From NCBI RefSeq assembly GCF_014207095.1, contig NZ_JACHBG010000005.1, positions 372,001 through 436,000 of the forward strand: DNA of 64,000 nucleotides, given 5' to 3'. The notes under the pieces are model-generated. The model was not told the DNA's origin and made no database searches. It was given only the letters and a program-made list of their open reading frames with translations. Below, in pieces: positions 55,054 to 64,000 of the stretch (position 1 is its first letter; each line of letters begins with the position of its first letter). Position numbers and translations under genes: made by a program. Origin of the DNA: Martinezella lusitana. GTDB lineage: Bacteria; Pseudomonadota; Alphaproteobacteria; Rhizobiales; Rhizobiaceae.

Positions 55054-55551
55054 TCAGCGTCCTCCGTCATAGCCGGGAAGGCCGAAGCTCGGGCCTGGGC
55101 GGCTGATATTGCTATTAGGTGCCGGAATATTCCAATTCTTCGGATGGATATCCGCTTTTGACTCCTGCTCGATTTGAGAGAAGTGGATCTCTTCCGCAGT
55201 TGCCAGATCGTGCGCAGAAACGAGATCTTCGATCTTCCAGCCGCGGTTGATCAGCCGCTGTCCCACCGCATCCGGCCCCTCAAGTCCCGCCAGAATGTGA
55301 ACGCCCAGCCAAATGGCTGCTCCGGCAATGAAAAATCCCGGCTGGCGCATCAGCTCCAAGGCAAAGCCCTGCAAGAGGATGGCGGCGACGGCGTGCAGCC
55401 AGAGGCGATTGAAGAGCATCCAGAACGCTGGAAACAAAAACGCCTTCCACGAAAAGCCGTCGCGGATGAATCGCGTTCTATCACGATACCGATCCGATAC
55501 TTCGGATCGATTGGGCGCTCCGGGGGGAGACAAAATCAGATAGCTTGCCAT
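55054..55551 (-). CDS. DUF2628 family membrane protein within the histidine operon
   Basis: A 165-residue protein with the DUF2628 block [27 protein letters not shown]. Hydrophobic segments are at about residues 37-62 and 72-90 ([20 protein letters not shown]). [21 protein letters not shown] and a Pro/Asn-rich tail follow. Function is unknown. It sits between hisB and hisH, 24 and 2 bases from them, a position I recall as conserved in rhizobia. It is not a known histidine enzyme. Confidence 0.9.
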   Translation of the reverse strand: MASYLILSPPGAPNRSEVSDRYRDRTRFIRDGFSWKAFLFPAFWMLFNRLWLHAVAAILLQGFALELMRQPGFFIAGAAIWLGVHILAGLEGPDAVGQRLINRGWKIEDLVSAHDLATAEEIHFSQIEQESKADIHPKNWNIPAPNSNISRPGPSFGLPGYDGGR

Positions 55552-55575
55552 TTCCTCAATTCCCCATGTTGGGGC

Positions 55576-56184
55576 TCAGGCGAGCGTGCCTTTCGTCGAT
55601 GGCACTCGGCCTGCCTGCCGCGGATCGATCTCGGTTGCGGTGCGCAATGCGCGCGCAACGGCCTTGAAGCATGTCTCGGCTATATGGTGATTGTTGGCGC
55701 CATAATGGTTGAGGATATGCAGCGTGATGCCGGCATTCTGCGCCAGCGCCTGGAAAAATTCGCGCACCAGCTCGGTATCGAAGGTGCCGATCTTCGGGGC
55801 GCTGAAGGAAACGTCCCAGACGAGGAAAGGTCGCCCAGAAAGATCGACGGCCGCTTTCGTCATCGTCTCGTCCATGGCGAGATCGATCGAGGCGTAGCGC
55901 GTGATGCCGCGCCGGTCGCCCAGCGCCTTGGCAATCGCCTGACCGATCGCGATGCCGGTATCTTCGACGGCATGATGATCGTCGACATGTAGGTCGCCCT
56001 TGGTGTCGATCTCCATGTCGATCAGCGAATGTCGTGACAGCTGTTCCAGCATATGGTCGAAGAAGCCGACCCCCGTCGAAATCGTCGATTTTCCGCTGCC
56101 GTCGATGTTGACGGAAACGGAGACCGAGGTCTCGTTGGTCTTGCGGGAAACGCTTGCCGTGCGGCTTGCTGCGGTCTCTGCCAT
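55576..56184 (-). CDS. hisB: Imidazoleglycerol-phosphate dehydratase HisB
   Basis: HisB dehydrates imidazole glycerol phosphate. Metal-binding motifs are [28 protein letters not shown] and [16 protein letters not shown]. Length 202 from the ATG at 56184 (MAETAASRT), as in remembered Rhizobium proteins. ATG 56196 would add four residues. It is the first gene of hisB-DUF2628-hisH-hisA-hisF-hisE-coaA and diverges from hslV. Confidence 0.98.
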   Translation of the reverse strand: MAETAASRTASVSRKTNETSVSVSVNIDGSGKSTISTGVGFFDHMLEQLSRHSLIDMEIDTKGDLHVDDHHAVEDTGIAIGQAIAKALGDRRGITRYASIDLAMDETMTKAAVDLSGRPFLVWDVSFSAPKIGTFDTELVREFFQALAQNAGITLHILNHYGANNHHIAETCFKAVARALRTATEIDPRQAGRVPSTKGTLA

Positions 56185-56397
56185 GGGATGCTCCATCGGA
56201 ATACGGCCGTTCCTTATCAGGCGGATCGAGAAATATCCAGAAGTTACGCGTGTGGCCTTCGTCTTTAGCCGGCTCGCTCGAACCAATCCGGTTCGGCTGC
56301 CATTTGCAATCGCCAAAACCCCTCTTACATAGGTGCTGACGGGGCCGATACGCGGCCCGGCAGAAAGCCCGCCGGAACGGGGGCAAACAGGTGTTAA
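56185..56397. promoter_or_regulatory. Divergent promoter region between hisB and hslV
   Basis: 213 bases separate the divergent hisB and hslV starts, so promoters for the histidine operon and the hslVU heat-shock pair must lie here. I could not identify a convincing heat-shock sigma-factor site. Frames in it are extensions of hisB without homology. Confidence 0.5.
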
Positions 56398-56925
56398 ATG
56401 ACGACAATCGTAACTATTCGTAAGAACGGCAAGGTCGTGATGGCTGGTGATGGCCAGGTGAGCCTTGGCCAGACGGTAATGAAGGGCAACGCGCGCAAGG
56501 TTCGCCGCATCGGCAAGGGCGATGTTATCGCCGGTTTCGCAGGCGCGACCGCCGATGCCTTCACCCTGCTCGAACGCCTCGAAAAGAAGCTCGAACAATA
56601 TCCCGGTCAGTTGATGCGCGCTGCCGTCGAGCTCGCCAAGGACTGGCGCACGGACAAATATCTGCGCAACCTCGAAGCCATGATGCTGGTTGCCGATAAA
56701 AACATAACGCTCGCCATCACCGGTAACGGTGATGTGCTTGAGCCGGAACATGGTGCGCTCGCAATCGGCTCTGGCGGCAATTATGCACTCGCCGCCGCCC
56801 GCGCGCTGATGGACAGCGACAAGTCAGCAGAAGACGTCGCCCGCCGCGCCCTCGATATCGCTGCCGACATCTGCGTTTACACGAACCACAATGTGATCGT
56901 CGAAACGCTCGACGCCGAAGCCTAA
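56398..56925 (+). CDS. hslV: ATP-dependent protease proteolytic subunit HslV
   Basis: HslV forms the dodecameric peptidase of the HslUV protease. After removal of the initiator Met, Thr2 becomes the N-terminal nucleophile ([14 protein letters not shown]). [20 protein letters not shown] holds the catalytic Lys region. GNGDVLEP and [16 protein letters not shown] follow. Length 175. A longer form in some rhizobia has about ten extra residues before TTIV; here no in-frame start supports it. It is 47 bases before hslU. Confidence 0.97.
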   Translation: MTTIVTIRKNGKVVMAGDGQVSLGQTVMKGNARKVRRIGKGDVIAGFAGATADAFTLLERLEKKLEQYPGQLMRAAVELAKDWRTDKYLRNLEAMMLVADKNITLAITGNGDVLEPEHGALAIGSGGNYALAAARALMDSDKSAEDVARRALDIAADICVYTNHNVIVETLDAEA

Positions 56926-56972
56926 GACGTTCCTCTCTTGATAGTTTCTAGCCCTGACAGGGAACACGCGAA

Positions 56973-58283
56973 ATGACCACTTTTTCCCCCCGCGAGATCG
57001 TTTCCGAGCTCGACCGTTATATTGTCGGCCAACATGAGGCCAAGCGCGCCGTGGCGATCGCATTGCGCAATCGCTGGCGCCGCCAGCAGCTCGAGCCCGA
57101 TCTGCGCGACGAAGTCATGCCCAAGAACATCCTGATGATCGGCCCGACCGGTGTCGGCAAGACGGAAATCTCCCGTCGCCTTGCCAAGCTTGCCGGCGCC
57201 CCTTTCATCAAGGTTGAAGCCACCAAGTTCACCGAAGTCGGCTATGTCGGCCGTGATGTCGAACAGATCGTCCGCGATCTCGTCGAGGTCGGCATCGGCC
57301 TGGTGCGCGAAAAGAAGCGCAATGAGGTGCAGGCCAAGGCGCATATGAGCGCCGAGGAGCGCGTGCTCGACGCGCTGGTCGGCGCCACCGCTTCGCCCGC
57401 AACGCGCGACAGCTTCCGCAAGAAGCTGCGTGATGGCCAGCTCGACGACAAGGAAATCGATATTGAAGTGTCCGATACCGGCTCCGGCATGCCCGGCGGT
57501 TTCGAAATCCCCGGCATGCCCGGCGCCAATATCGGCGTACTCAACCTTTCCGAAATGTTCGGCAAGGCCATGGGTGGCCGCACGAAGAAGGTGCGCACGA
57601 CGGTCAAGGATTCCTACAAGGAACTCGTGCGCGACGAATCCGACAAGCTGATCGACAACGAGGCGATCCAGCGCGAAGCCGTGCAATCCGCCGAGAATGA
57701 CGGCATTGTCTTCCTTGACGAGATCGACAAGATCGCGGCTCGCGACGGTGGCATGGGCGCCGGCGTCTCCCGCGAAGGCGTGCAGCGCGACCTGCTGCCG
57801 CTGGTCGAGGGCACGACGGTTTCGACGAAGTATGGCCCGGTCAAGACGGACCATATCCTCTTCATCGCGTCCGGCGCATTCCACGTTTCGAAGCCTTCGG
57901 ATCTGCTGCCGGAGTTGCAGGGCCGCCTGCCGATCCGCGTCGAGCTCCGCCCGCTGACCAAGGAAGACTTCCGCCGCATCCTCACCGAGCCGCAGGCAAG
58001 CCTTATCCGTCAGTACAAGGCGTTGATGGAAACGGAAGACCTGAAGCTCGACTTCACCGACGATGCGATCGACGCGCTCGCCGACGTCGCCGTGCATCTC
58101 AACTCCACTGTCGAGAATATCGGCGCCCGTCGCCTGCAGACGGTCATGGAGCGGGTGCTGGACGATATCTCCTACAATGCTTCGGATCGCGCTGGCGTGT
58201 CGGTGACCATCGATGCCGCCTATGTTCGTGAGCATGTCGGCGACCTCGCAACCAACACGGACCTGTCGCGCTTCATCCTGTAA
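56973..58283 (+). CDS. hslU: HslU ATPase (unfoldase) of HslUV
   Basis: HslU is the AAA+ hexamer that feeds substrates to HslV. Walker A is [18 protein letters not shown] (about 55-72). The I-domain spans about 110-225 with the [16 protein letters not shown] pore-side block. Walker B is [13 protein letters not shown], then [17 protein letters not shown] (sensor 1/box VII). The C-terminus DLSRFIL is the tail that docks into HslV. Length 436. GAACACGCGAA precedes the ATG; a terminator follows. Confidence 0.98.
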   Translation: MTTFSPREIVSELDRYIVGQHEAKRAVAIALRNRWRRQQLEPDLRDEVMPKNILMIGPTGVGKTEISRRLAKLAGAPFIKVEATKFTEVGYVGRDVEQIVRDLVEVGIGLVREKKRNEVQAKAHMSAEERVLDALVGATASPATRDSFRKKLRDGQLDDKEIDIEVSDTGSGMPGGFEIPGMPGANIGVLNLSEMFGKAMGGRTKKVRTTVKDSYKELVRDESDKLIDNEAIQREAVQSAENDGIVFLDEIDKIAARDGGMGAGVSREGVQRDLLPLVEGTTVSTKYGPVKTDHILFIASGAFHVSKPSDLLPELQGRLPIRVELRPLTKEDFRRILTEPQASLIRQYKALMETEDLKLDFTDDAIDALADVAVHLNSTVENIGARRLQTVMERVLDDISYNASDRAGVSVTIDAAYVREHVGDLATNTDLSRFIL

Positions 58284-58323
58284 CCGGGCAGCTGAAGGCG
58301 ATCTAAAACAGTAAACACTCGAC

Positions 58324-58360
58324 AACGGGCCCTTAACTTTTTAGTTAAGGGCCCGTTTCC
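58324..58360 (+). terminator. Rho-independent terminator after hslU
   Basis: AACGGGCCCTTAACT (58324-58338) pairs perfectly with AGTTAAGGGCCCGTT (58343-58357) over a TTTT loop, a 15-base-pair stem 40 bases past the stop. Confidence 0.9.
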
Positions 58361-58446
58361 TTATGTCGGATGGCTTTATTCGGCCAAGATTATCCGCCAG
58401 TCCGTCGCACGGAAACATCGGTTGAAACTTCGACAGGACAGCCATC

Positions 58447-59400
58447 TTGCGACGTATACTGATCACTCTTCTTCTGGCGGTTGTCAGCCTCTCCTGGATC
58501 CCCGCCTCTGCGGACGCCGCGACCTCCGTGCCTCCAGGCAACCGCAATGCCGAGCAGCCGCCGGTTCCCGGCGCGTCCGTGCGGCGCACGCGCGGCACCA
58601 GCTCCACTTTCGATCGCAAATACCAGAAGGTGCGCGAGCTGCTGGCGACCGACAAGAAGCTGATGTCGAAGATCAAGTCGACAGCGCGCGCCTACGGCAT
58701 CGATCCGATCCATATCATCGGCGCATTGGTCGGCGAGCACACCTACAATGTCGACGCCTATGATGGTCTGCAGTCCTACTATGTGAAGGCGGCCTCCTAT
58801 GCGGGCCAGAGCTTCCGCTTCGCCTATAACGGCGAAAACGTCGACGATTTCATCGCCCGGCCGCAATTCGACGCCTGCAAGAGCAGACAAGATTCCTACA
58901 GCCTCTGGATCTGCCGCGAGGATGTCTGGGAAGACGATTTCCGCGGCAAGACGGTCGGCGGCAAGTCCTATCCGGACAATCGCTTCAGCGCCGTCTTCTT
59001 CCAGCCCTTCTATGCGGGCCAGACCTTCGGCCTCGGCCAGGTCAATCCGCTGACGGCGCTGGAGCTCTCCGATCTGGTCAGCCGCACCTCGGGTATCCCG
59101 AAGCTGGATGAGAAGGATGCCGGCGGCGTCTACAAGGCGATCATGGATCCCGATCTGTCGCTGGCCTTCGTCGCTGCTTCCATCCGCAAATCGATCGATG
59201 ACTATCGTTCGATCGCCGGCATGGATATTTCAGGCAATCCCGGCATCACCGCGACGCTTTACAACCTCGGCAATTCCCGCAAGCGCGCCGCCGCCCTTGC
59301 AGCCAAGAACCGCGGTTCTTCTCAGCCTGTCTGGCCGGAGGAGAACTACTACGGCTGGCTCATCAACGATAAGCTGAGCGACCTGAAGTCGTTGCTCTAA
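58447..59400 (+). CDS. DUF1402 family exported protein (TTG start)
   Basis: A 317-residue protein with a clear signal peptide (MRRILITLLLAVVSLSWIPASADA, cleavage after residue 24). It is thus periplasmic. It belongs to the DUF1402 family of Rhizobiales, function unknown. ARAYGIDPIHIIGALVGEHTYN places Glu97 where lytic transglycosylases have their catalytic acid, and AGQTFGLGQVNPLTALELSD resembles the GxxQ block of the same fold. The fold is therefore possibly lysozyme-like; this is inference. The start is TTG at 58447 with AGGACAG upstream. Confidence 0.85.
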   Translation: MRRILITLLLAVVSLSWIPASADAATSVPPGNRNAEQPPVPGASVRRTRGTSSTFDRKYQKVRELLATDKKLMSKIKSTARAYGIDPIHIIGALVGEHTYNVDAYDGLQSYYVKAASYAGQSFRFAYNGENVDDFIARPQFDACKSRQDSYSLWICREDVWEDDFRGKTVGGKSYPDNRFSAVFFQPFYAGQTFGLGQVNPLTALELSDLVSRTSGIPKLDEKDAGGVYKAIMDPDLSLAFVAASIRKSIDDYRSIAGMDISGNPGITATLYNLGNSRKRAAALAAKNRGSSQPVWPEENYYGWLINDKLSDLKSLL

Positions 59401-59521
59401 GCATTCCAACGCGACGTTCTATCGTCTGGATTTTGCGGGCGGCGTTCCCCATATCGGATGGGTGCGCCGCTCGGGCGGCTTTGATCAGGCAATGGCCCGG
59501 CCTTCGAGGAGAATTGATCCC

Positions 59522-60916
59522 ATGGACATGCTTCCGGAAGCCTTCTCCCCGCCGGCGCCCATCCCACGCACCGTTCCGCCGTCGCGCTGGACGATCATCA
59601 AGACCATCCTGCGCAATCCGCTCGAACTCTGGGGCGAACCTTCCTATACGCTGCCCTGGATCAAGACGAAGTTCTTCAACGAGCGAACGCTGATCGTCAA
59701 CGATCCCGGCCTGATCAAGCATGTTCTGGTCGACAATGCCGCCAACTACCGCATGGCCGACATCCGCCAGCTCGTGCTTCGCCCTATCCTGCGTGATGGC
59801 CTGCTGACGGCGGAAGGTCCGGTCTGGAAGCGCTCGCGCAAGGCCGTCGCACCCGTCTTCACGCCGCGCCACGCTCAGGGCTTCGCCGGACAGATGCTGA
59901 GCCAGAGCCTGGAATACATGCACAAATATGAGGGGATCGGCAGCGAAGGTGCCGTGTTCGACATCGCCGCCGACATGACCGAGCTGACCTTCGCCATCCT
60001 GACAGAAACCTTGTTTTCCGGCGAGATCGTTACCGAAAGCGAGCATTTCGCCGACGACGTCAACGAGCTGCTGCATCGCATGGGCCGCGTCGATCCCATG
60101 GATCTCCTGCGCGCACCTTCCTGGGTGCCGCGTCTCACCCGCATTGGCGGCCAGCGCATGCTCGATAAGTTCCGCGGCATCGTCCACAAGGCCATGGACC
60201 AGCGCCTGGAGCGTATGCGCCGGGATCGCGCAAGCGCACCGGACGACTTTCTGACCTTACTTCTGGAGAAGGCCGGCCCCGACGGGCTGACGATGGAGGA
60301 GATCGAGGACAATATCCTCACCTTCATCGGCGCCGGCCATGAGACGACGGCACGCGCTCTGGCCTGGACGCTCTATTGCGTCGCCAAAAGCCCGCATATC
60401 CGTCAGGCCATGGAAGAGGAAATCGACCGGGTGCTTACAACCGATGCCGAGCCGGTCGCCTGGCTTGATCTGATGCCCTATGTTCGCGCCTCTTTCGAAG
60501 AGGCCATGCGTCTCTATCCGCCGGCGCCCTCGATCAATCGTGCCGCCATTACCGATGACGAATGGACCAGCCCCAATGGCGAGCGGGTGACGATTGAGAA
60601 GGGGATCACCGTCCTGATCATGCCATGGACCCTGCATCGCCATGTGCTCCACTGGGAGAAGCCGCGCGCCTTCATGCCGGAGCGCTTCCTTCCGGAGAAC
60701 CGCGGCAAGATCAATCGCTTCCAGTATCTCCCTTTCGGCGCCGGTCCGCGCGTCTGCATCGGCGCAACTTTTGCCCTGCAGGAGGCAGTCATCGCCCTCG
60801 CCGTGATGATGCGGCGTTTCCGCTTTGACGCGATCGACGGCACCGATCCCTGGCCGGTGCAGAAGCTGACGACCCAGCCGCGCGGCGGATTGCCGATGCG
60901 CGTGACACGGCGATAA
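59522..60916 (+). CDS. Cytochrome P450
   Basis: A soluble P450 monooxygenase of 464 residues. The I-helix oxygen-activation motif is FIGAGHETTARAL (about 268-280). The ExxR motif is FEEAMRLYPPAP (about 326-337). The haem-cysteine loop is FGAGPRVCIGATFA (Cys412). PEEFxP-like AFMPERFLPENRG precedes it. I chose the ATG at 59522 (MDMLPEAFSPP) with GAGGAGAA upstream; 59462 is a longer frame. No ferredoxin or reductase gene is adjacent, so the redox partner and substrate are unknown. Confidence 0.93.
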   Translation: MDMLPEAFSPPAPIPRTVPPSRWTIIKTILRNPLELWGEPSYTLPWIKTKFFNERTLIVNDPGLIKHVLVDNAANYRMADIRQLVLRPILRDGLLTAEGPVWKRSRKAVAPVFTPRHAQGFAGQMLSQSLEYMHKYEGIGSEGAVFDIAADMTELTFAILTETLFSGEIVTESEHFADDVNELLHRMGRVDPMDLLRAPSWVPRLTRIGGQRMLDKFRGIVHKAMDQRLERMRRDRASAPDDFLTLLLEKAGPDGLTMEEIEDNILTFIGAGHETTARALAWTLYCVAKSPHIRQAMEEEIDRVLTTDAEPVAWLDLMPYVRASFEEAMRLYPPAPSINRAAITDDEWTSPNGERVTIEKGITVLIMPWTLHRHVLHWEKPRAFMPERFLPENRGKINRFQYLPFGAGPRVCIGATFALQEAVIALAVMMRRFRFDAIDGTDPWPVQKLTTQPRGGLPMRVTRR

Positions 60917-61030
60917 AGCAATTCTACGCCATCGGCCCGAAAATCTGACACGATTTTCGGAAAGCCTGATGCGTAGATTCAAAGAGATTGAGCGGTTCAG
61001 AGTTTCAGCGAAAAACTGAACCGCTTGGCT
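60917..61030. repeat. RIME-like element, family D, with terminator-like hairpin
   Basis: CTACGCCATCGGCCCGAAAATC is followed by GATTTTCGGAAAGCCTGATG and CGTAGA, a long imperfect hairpin at about 60924-60980. AGCGGTTCAG (60991-61000) pairs with CTGAACCGCT (61016-61025), followed by TGGCTTTTTT. The second hairpin could end the P450 transcript. I recall the first half as a widespread Rhizobium repeat. Confidence 0.75.
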
Positions 61031-61179
61031 TTTTTGACACTTTCCGATTGCTGCCGGCTATTGTTTCCCGTGTTGCATAAATCTTTCGAATTATTGCCAA
61101 ATTGACGGAGAGCGAAACAACCCGCAAAGTGGCAGCATATGAAAATTGAGCCGTGAAACGGCCTTGAGGAGTATTTGGC

Positions 61180-63348
61180 ATGAGCCGCATTGAAAAGAAC
61201 GGTCTGCAGATCGAACCGGTACTTTATGATTTTCTCGTCAAGGAAGCTCTTCCGGGCTCGGGCGTGGACGCCGAGACGTTTTTTGCAGGCTTCTCCGAGA
61301 TCGTTCACGACCTCGCGCCGAAGAACCGCGAGCTTCTCGCCAAGCGTGATCGCATGCAGGTGGCCCTCGACGACTGGTATCGCAAGAATGGCGCTCCCAT
61401 CGATCTCGCTGCCTACGACGCTTTCCTCCGGGAAATCGGCTACATCGTGCCGGAAGGTCCGGCCTTCACGATTTCGACTGCAAATGTCGATCCGGAAATT
61501 TCCGAGATCGCCGGTCCGCAGCTCGTCGTTCCCGTTATGAATGCGCGCTATGCGCTGAATGCCGCCAATGCGCGCTGGGGATCGCTCTATGACGCGCTCT
61601 ACGGCACCGACGCCATCCCCGAGACCGACGGCGCTGAGAAGGGCAAAGGATATAATCCCAAGCGCGGCGAGAAGGTCATCGCCTGGGTTCGCGATTTCCT
61701 CGATTCCACTGTCCCGCTCGCCGGCGCAAGCTGGAAGGACGTCACCGGCCTTGCCGTGAAGGATGGCGCCCTTGCAATTGCCACCAAGAACGGTGCATCG
61801 AAGCTCATGGATGGCAGCCATTTCGCCGGCTACCTCGGTGCTCCCGCCAACCCGACGCATGTCCTGCTGAAGCAGAACGGTATCCATATCGAAATCGTCA
61901 TCGATACAACCACGACCATCGGCAAGACCGACCCGGCCGGCATTTCCGATGTCCGCCTGGAATCCGCCATCACCACGATCATGGATTGCGAAGATTCGAT
62001 CGCGGCCGTCGACGCCGAGGACAAGGCCGAGGTCTATCGCAACTGGCTCGGCCTGATGAAGGGCGATCTGACGGAAGAAGTCGCCAAGGGGGGCAAGACC
62101 TTCACGCGCCGCCTCAATCCCGACGTGACCTACACCGCGCCGGATGGAAGCACCTTCGATCTGCATTGCCGCTCGCTGATGCTGGTGCGCAACGTCGGCC
62201 ACCTCATGACCAATCCCGCTATTCTCGACCGCGATGGCAACGAGGTGCCGGAAGGCGTCATGGATGGCGTCATCACCGGCCTGATCGCGCTTTACGACAT
62301 CGGCCCGAATGGCCGCCGCAAGAATTCGCGTACCGGCTCGATGTATGTCGTCAAGCCGAAGATGCACGGTCCGGAAGAAGTCGCCTTTGCCGTCGATATA
62401 TTCACGCGCGTTGAGGATCTGCTCGGCATGCCCAGAAACACGATGAAGATGGGCATCATGGATGAGGAGCGCCGCACCACGGTCAACCTCAAGGAGGCCA
62501 TCCGCGCCGCCCGCGAACGCGTCGCCTTCATCAACACCGGCTTCCTCGATCGCACCGGCGACGAGATCCATACCTCGATGGAAGCCGGCCCGATGATCCG
62601 CAAGGGCGACATGAAGCAGGCCGCCTGGATCGGCGCCTACGAGAACTGGAACGTCGATATCGGCCTCGAATGCGGCCTGTCCGGCCATGCGCAGATCGGC
62701 AAGGGCATGTGGGCCATGCCGGATCTGATGGCGGCCATGCTGGAGCAGAAGATCGCCCATCCCAAGGCGGGCGCCAACACCGCCTGGGTACCGTCGCCGA
62801 CGGCCGCGACGCTGCACGCCACGCATTATCACCGCGTCAACGTCGCCGACGTGCAGAAGAGCCTGAAGAGCCGCGCCCGCGCCAAGCTCTCCGATATCCT
62901 CTCCGTGCCGGTCGCTTCGCGGCCGAACTGGACGCCGGAGGAAATCCAGCGCGAAATCGACAATAACAGCCAGGGCATTCTCGGCTACGTCGTTCGCTGG
63001 GTCGATCAGGGCGTCGGCTGCTCGAAGGTGCCAGACATCAACAATGTTGGCCTGATGGAAGACCGCGCTACGCTGCGCATCTCGGCGCAGCACATGGCCA
63101 ACTGGCTGCACCATAAGGTCATCAGCGAGGCGCAGATCATCGAGACGATGAAGCGCATGGCCGCCGTCGTCGACCAGCAGAATGCCGATGATCCCAACTA
63201 CATCGCCATGTCAGGCAATTTCGACGGCTCCGTCGCCTTCCAGGCAGCTCTCGATCTCGTGCTCAAGGGACGCGAGCAGCCGAATGGCTATACGGAACCG
63301 GTTCTGCATCGTCGCCGTATCGAACTGAAGGCAAAGCAGGCGGGTTGA
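61180..63348 (+). CDS. glcB: Malate synthase G
   Basis: GlcB condenses glyoxylate with acetyl-CoA to malate in the glyoxylate shunt. At 722 residues it is the long G isoform. Blocks include [31 protein letters not shown] [39 protein letters not shown] (metal Glu/Asp), then [18 protein letters not shown] and [30 protein letters not shown] and [15 protein letters not shown] also match. GGAG lies upstream of the ATG. It stands alone; isocitrate lyase is not in the window. With PckA and PhaZ it fits growth on acetate or stored PHB. Confidence 0.98.
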   Translation: MSRIEKNGLQIEPVLYDFLVKEALPGSGVDAETFFAGFSEIVHDLAPKNRELLAKRDRMQVALDDWYRKNGAPIDLAAYDAFLREIGYIVPEGPAFTISTANVDPEISEIAGPQLVVPVMNARYALNAANARWGSLYDALYGTDAIPETDGAEKGKGYNPKRGEKVIAWVRDFLDSTVPLAGASWKDVTGLAVKDGALAIATKNGASKLMDGSHFAGYLGAPANPTHVLLKQNGIHIEIVIDTTTTIGKTDPAGISDVRLESAITTIMDCEDSIAAVDAEDKAEVYRNWLGLMKGDLTEEVAKGGKTFTRRLNPDVTYTAPDGSTFDLHCRSLMLVRNVGHLMTNPAILDRDGNEVPEGVMDGVITGLIALYDIGPNGRRKNSRTGSMYVVKPKMHGPEEVAFAVDIFTRVEDLLGMPRNTMKMGIMDEERRTTVNLKEAIRAARERVAFINTGFLDRTGDEIHTSMEAGPMIRKGDMKQAAWIGAYENWNVDIGLECGLSGHAQIGKGMWAMPDLMAAMLEQKIAHPKAGANTAWVPSPTAATLHATHYHRVNVADVQKSLKSRARAKLSDILSVPVASRPNWTPEEIQREIDNNSQGILGYVVRWVDQGVGCSKVPDINNVGLMEDRATLRISAQHMANWLHHKVISEAQIIETMKRMAAVVDQQNADDPNYIAMSGNFDGSVAFQAALDLVLKGREQPNGYTEPVLHRRRIELKAKQAG

Positions 63349-63369
63349 TCCTTCTGTCCGTGAGGGTTC

Positions 63370-63535
63370 ATCTCGATCCTTCGAGGCCTTGTCGTCTGCG
63401 CTGACGCTTTGACGGCAAGGCACCTCGGGATGAGGTGGAGAGACCCTTGTGGCGAGGGGGAGGAGATCAGCCCCCCTGCTGAGGCGCGCAGTGAAAGGCG
63501 GAGCCTCGAAGGACGAGGATGGGTTGGAGTGGCGT
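63370..63535. repeat. CCTCGAAGG/CATCCTC-type intergenic repeat
   Basis: The region carries TTCATCTCGATCCTTCGAGG, CACCTCGGGATGAGG, and later GCCTCGAAGGACGAGGATGG, which are inverted and diverged versions of one another. Similar CCTCGAAGGATGAG repeats are frequent between genes in Rhizobium, as I recall. The minus-strand frame across 63211-63558 is an artefact of it. Confidence 0.65.
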
Positions 63536-63560
63536 AGCGTCGCCCCGGAATTTCCCAAAC

Positions 63561-63596
63561 AAAAAGGCCGCCGGATCGCGATCCGGCGGCCTTTTT
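63561..63596. terminator. Perfect bidirectional terminator before the L,D-transpeptidase gene end
   Basis: AAAAAGGCCGCCGGAT (63561-63576) is fully complementary to ATCCGGCGGCCTTTTT (63581-63596), with CGCG between; the 36 bases are one palindrome. It is 21 bases past the transpeptidase stop and can also stop readthrough from glcB. Confidence 0.93.
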
Positions 63597-63617
63597 TTCA
63601 ATTCCGATGCCAGCGAG

Positions 63618-64000
63618 TTACTGGATAACGATGACTTTGGTGCTGTGGCCCGGCAGGACGCGGCTGTAGAGGTCGATCACGTCCTGATTGATCAGGCGAA
63701 TGCAGCCGGAAGATGCTGCCGTACCGATAGACGCCCATTCCGGCGTGCCGTGCAGGCGGAACAGCGTGTCCTGGCCCTTTTCATTGTAGAGGTACATGGC
63801 GCGAGCACCGAGCGGGTTTGAAAGGCCCGGGTTCATGCCACCGTCGACATATTTTGCGATTTCCGGGCGGCGGACGGCCATTTCCTTCGGCGGATGCCAG
63901 CTCGGCCATTCCTGCTTCCAGGCGACATAGGCGGTGCCGGACCAGGAGAAGCCCTGTTTGCCGACGCCGATGCCGTAGCGCATCGCTTCGCCATTGCCGA
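63618..64000 (-). CDS. L,D-transpeptidase (YkuD family), N-terminus beyond window
   Basis: L,D-transpeptidases cross-link peptidoglycan by 3-3 bonds or attach proteins to it. The visible C-terminal part starts GNGEAMRYGIGVGKQGFSW. The catalytic region is FRLHGTPEWASIGTAASSGC followed by IRL, with the nucleophilic cysteine. DVIDLYSRVLPGHSTKVIVI ends it. The ATG at 63983 is internal because the frame stays open to base 64000. It has a strong terminator after it. Confidence 0.95.
   Translation of the reverse strand, partial: GNGEAMRYGIGVGKQGFSWSGTAYVAWKQEWPSWHPPKEMAVRRPEIAKYVDGGMNPGLSNPLGARAMYLYNEKGQDTLFRLHGTPEWASIGTAASSGCIRLINQDVIDLYSRVLPGHSTKVIVIQ

Noticed and set aside
56185..56397. RpoH-type heat-shock promoter for hslV
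   Set aside because: CTCTTACATAG near 56326-56336 has a vague -10 look, but no matching CTTG element lies at the right spacing.
60997..63114. 705-codon minus-strand open frame
   Set aside because: It is antisense to malate synthase G, which has full-length, motif-by-motif support. The antisense product matches nothing.
63211..63558. Minus-strand 115-codon frame
   Set aside because: It overlaps the glcB 3' end and an intergenic repeat; the translation reflects the repeat.

Overview
The window looks like a stretch of primary chromosome from a member of the Rhizobiaceae, most likely genus Rhizobium. The gene orders rho-hemJ-hemE, trpF-trpB-trpA-accD-folC, chvI-chvG-hprK-EIIA-HPr and hisB-hisH-hisA-hisF-hisE all have the alphaproteobacterial form. 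The proteins closely match Rhizobium sequences as I remember them. The intergenic regions carry several families of short palindromic elements resembling the Rhizobium-specific intergenic mosaic elements (RIMEs). Almost everything is core gene content; I saw no tRNA, rRNA, insertion sequence, prophage or CRISPR array.

Layout. 1-2248: rho (cut by the window edge), hemJ and hemE on the minus strand. 2249-2636: a probable chromosomal replication origin with a cluster of DnaA-box-like sequences; transcription diverges from it. 2637-6286: plus-strand operon of a PPDK/PEP-synthase regulatory kinase, maf, aroE, coaE and dnaQ. 6368-7475: secB and fxsA on the minus strand. 7622-10384: tightly coupled Tim44-like, mltA, Smr and XRE genes. 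10532-12961: gyrB. 13068-21018: mixed metabolic genes (nitroreductase, DUF2218, glutathionyl-hydroquinone reductase, PLP decarboxylase, FAH hydrolase, PHB depolymerase, DUF2852, YgjP-like peptidase). 21323-26563: trpFBA-accD-folC. 26629-39465: a long minus-strand cluster, divL, tsaE-amgK fusion, an unknown low-GC lipoprotein gene, murU, addB, addA, trxA. 39783-45416: ahcY, then a PTS/two-component block (HPr, EIIA, HprK, ChvG, ChvI), divergent from pckA (45749). 47576-51529: arfB, a MarR/cupin pair with a clear double operator, alkB-like and a GT87 membrane protein. 51516-56184: histidine operon plus coaA. 56398-58283: hslVU. 58447-63348: DUF1402, cytochrome P450 and malate synthase G. The end holds a truncated L,D-transpeptidase.

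Functional themes. One theme is cell-cycle and chromosome biology: the putative origin, gyrB, dnaQ, DivL and AddAB. Another is cell-envelope turnover: MltA, AmgK-MurU recycling, the L,D-transpeptidase, and ChvG-ChvI envelope/acid sensing. A third is carbon control: PTS-Ntr proteins beside ChvGI and pckA, malate synthase and the PHB depolymerase.

I did not find an obviously new multi-gene system. The best candidates for a second look are the unknown lipoprotein gene inserted between the amgK and murU recycling genes, the palindrome upstream of ahcY, the MarR-cupin operator pair, and the origin region. Start sites were chosen from Shine-Dalgarno spacing, gene overlap and remembered homologues, and several use GTG or TTG.
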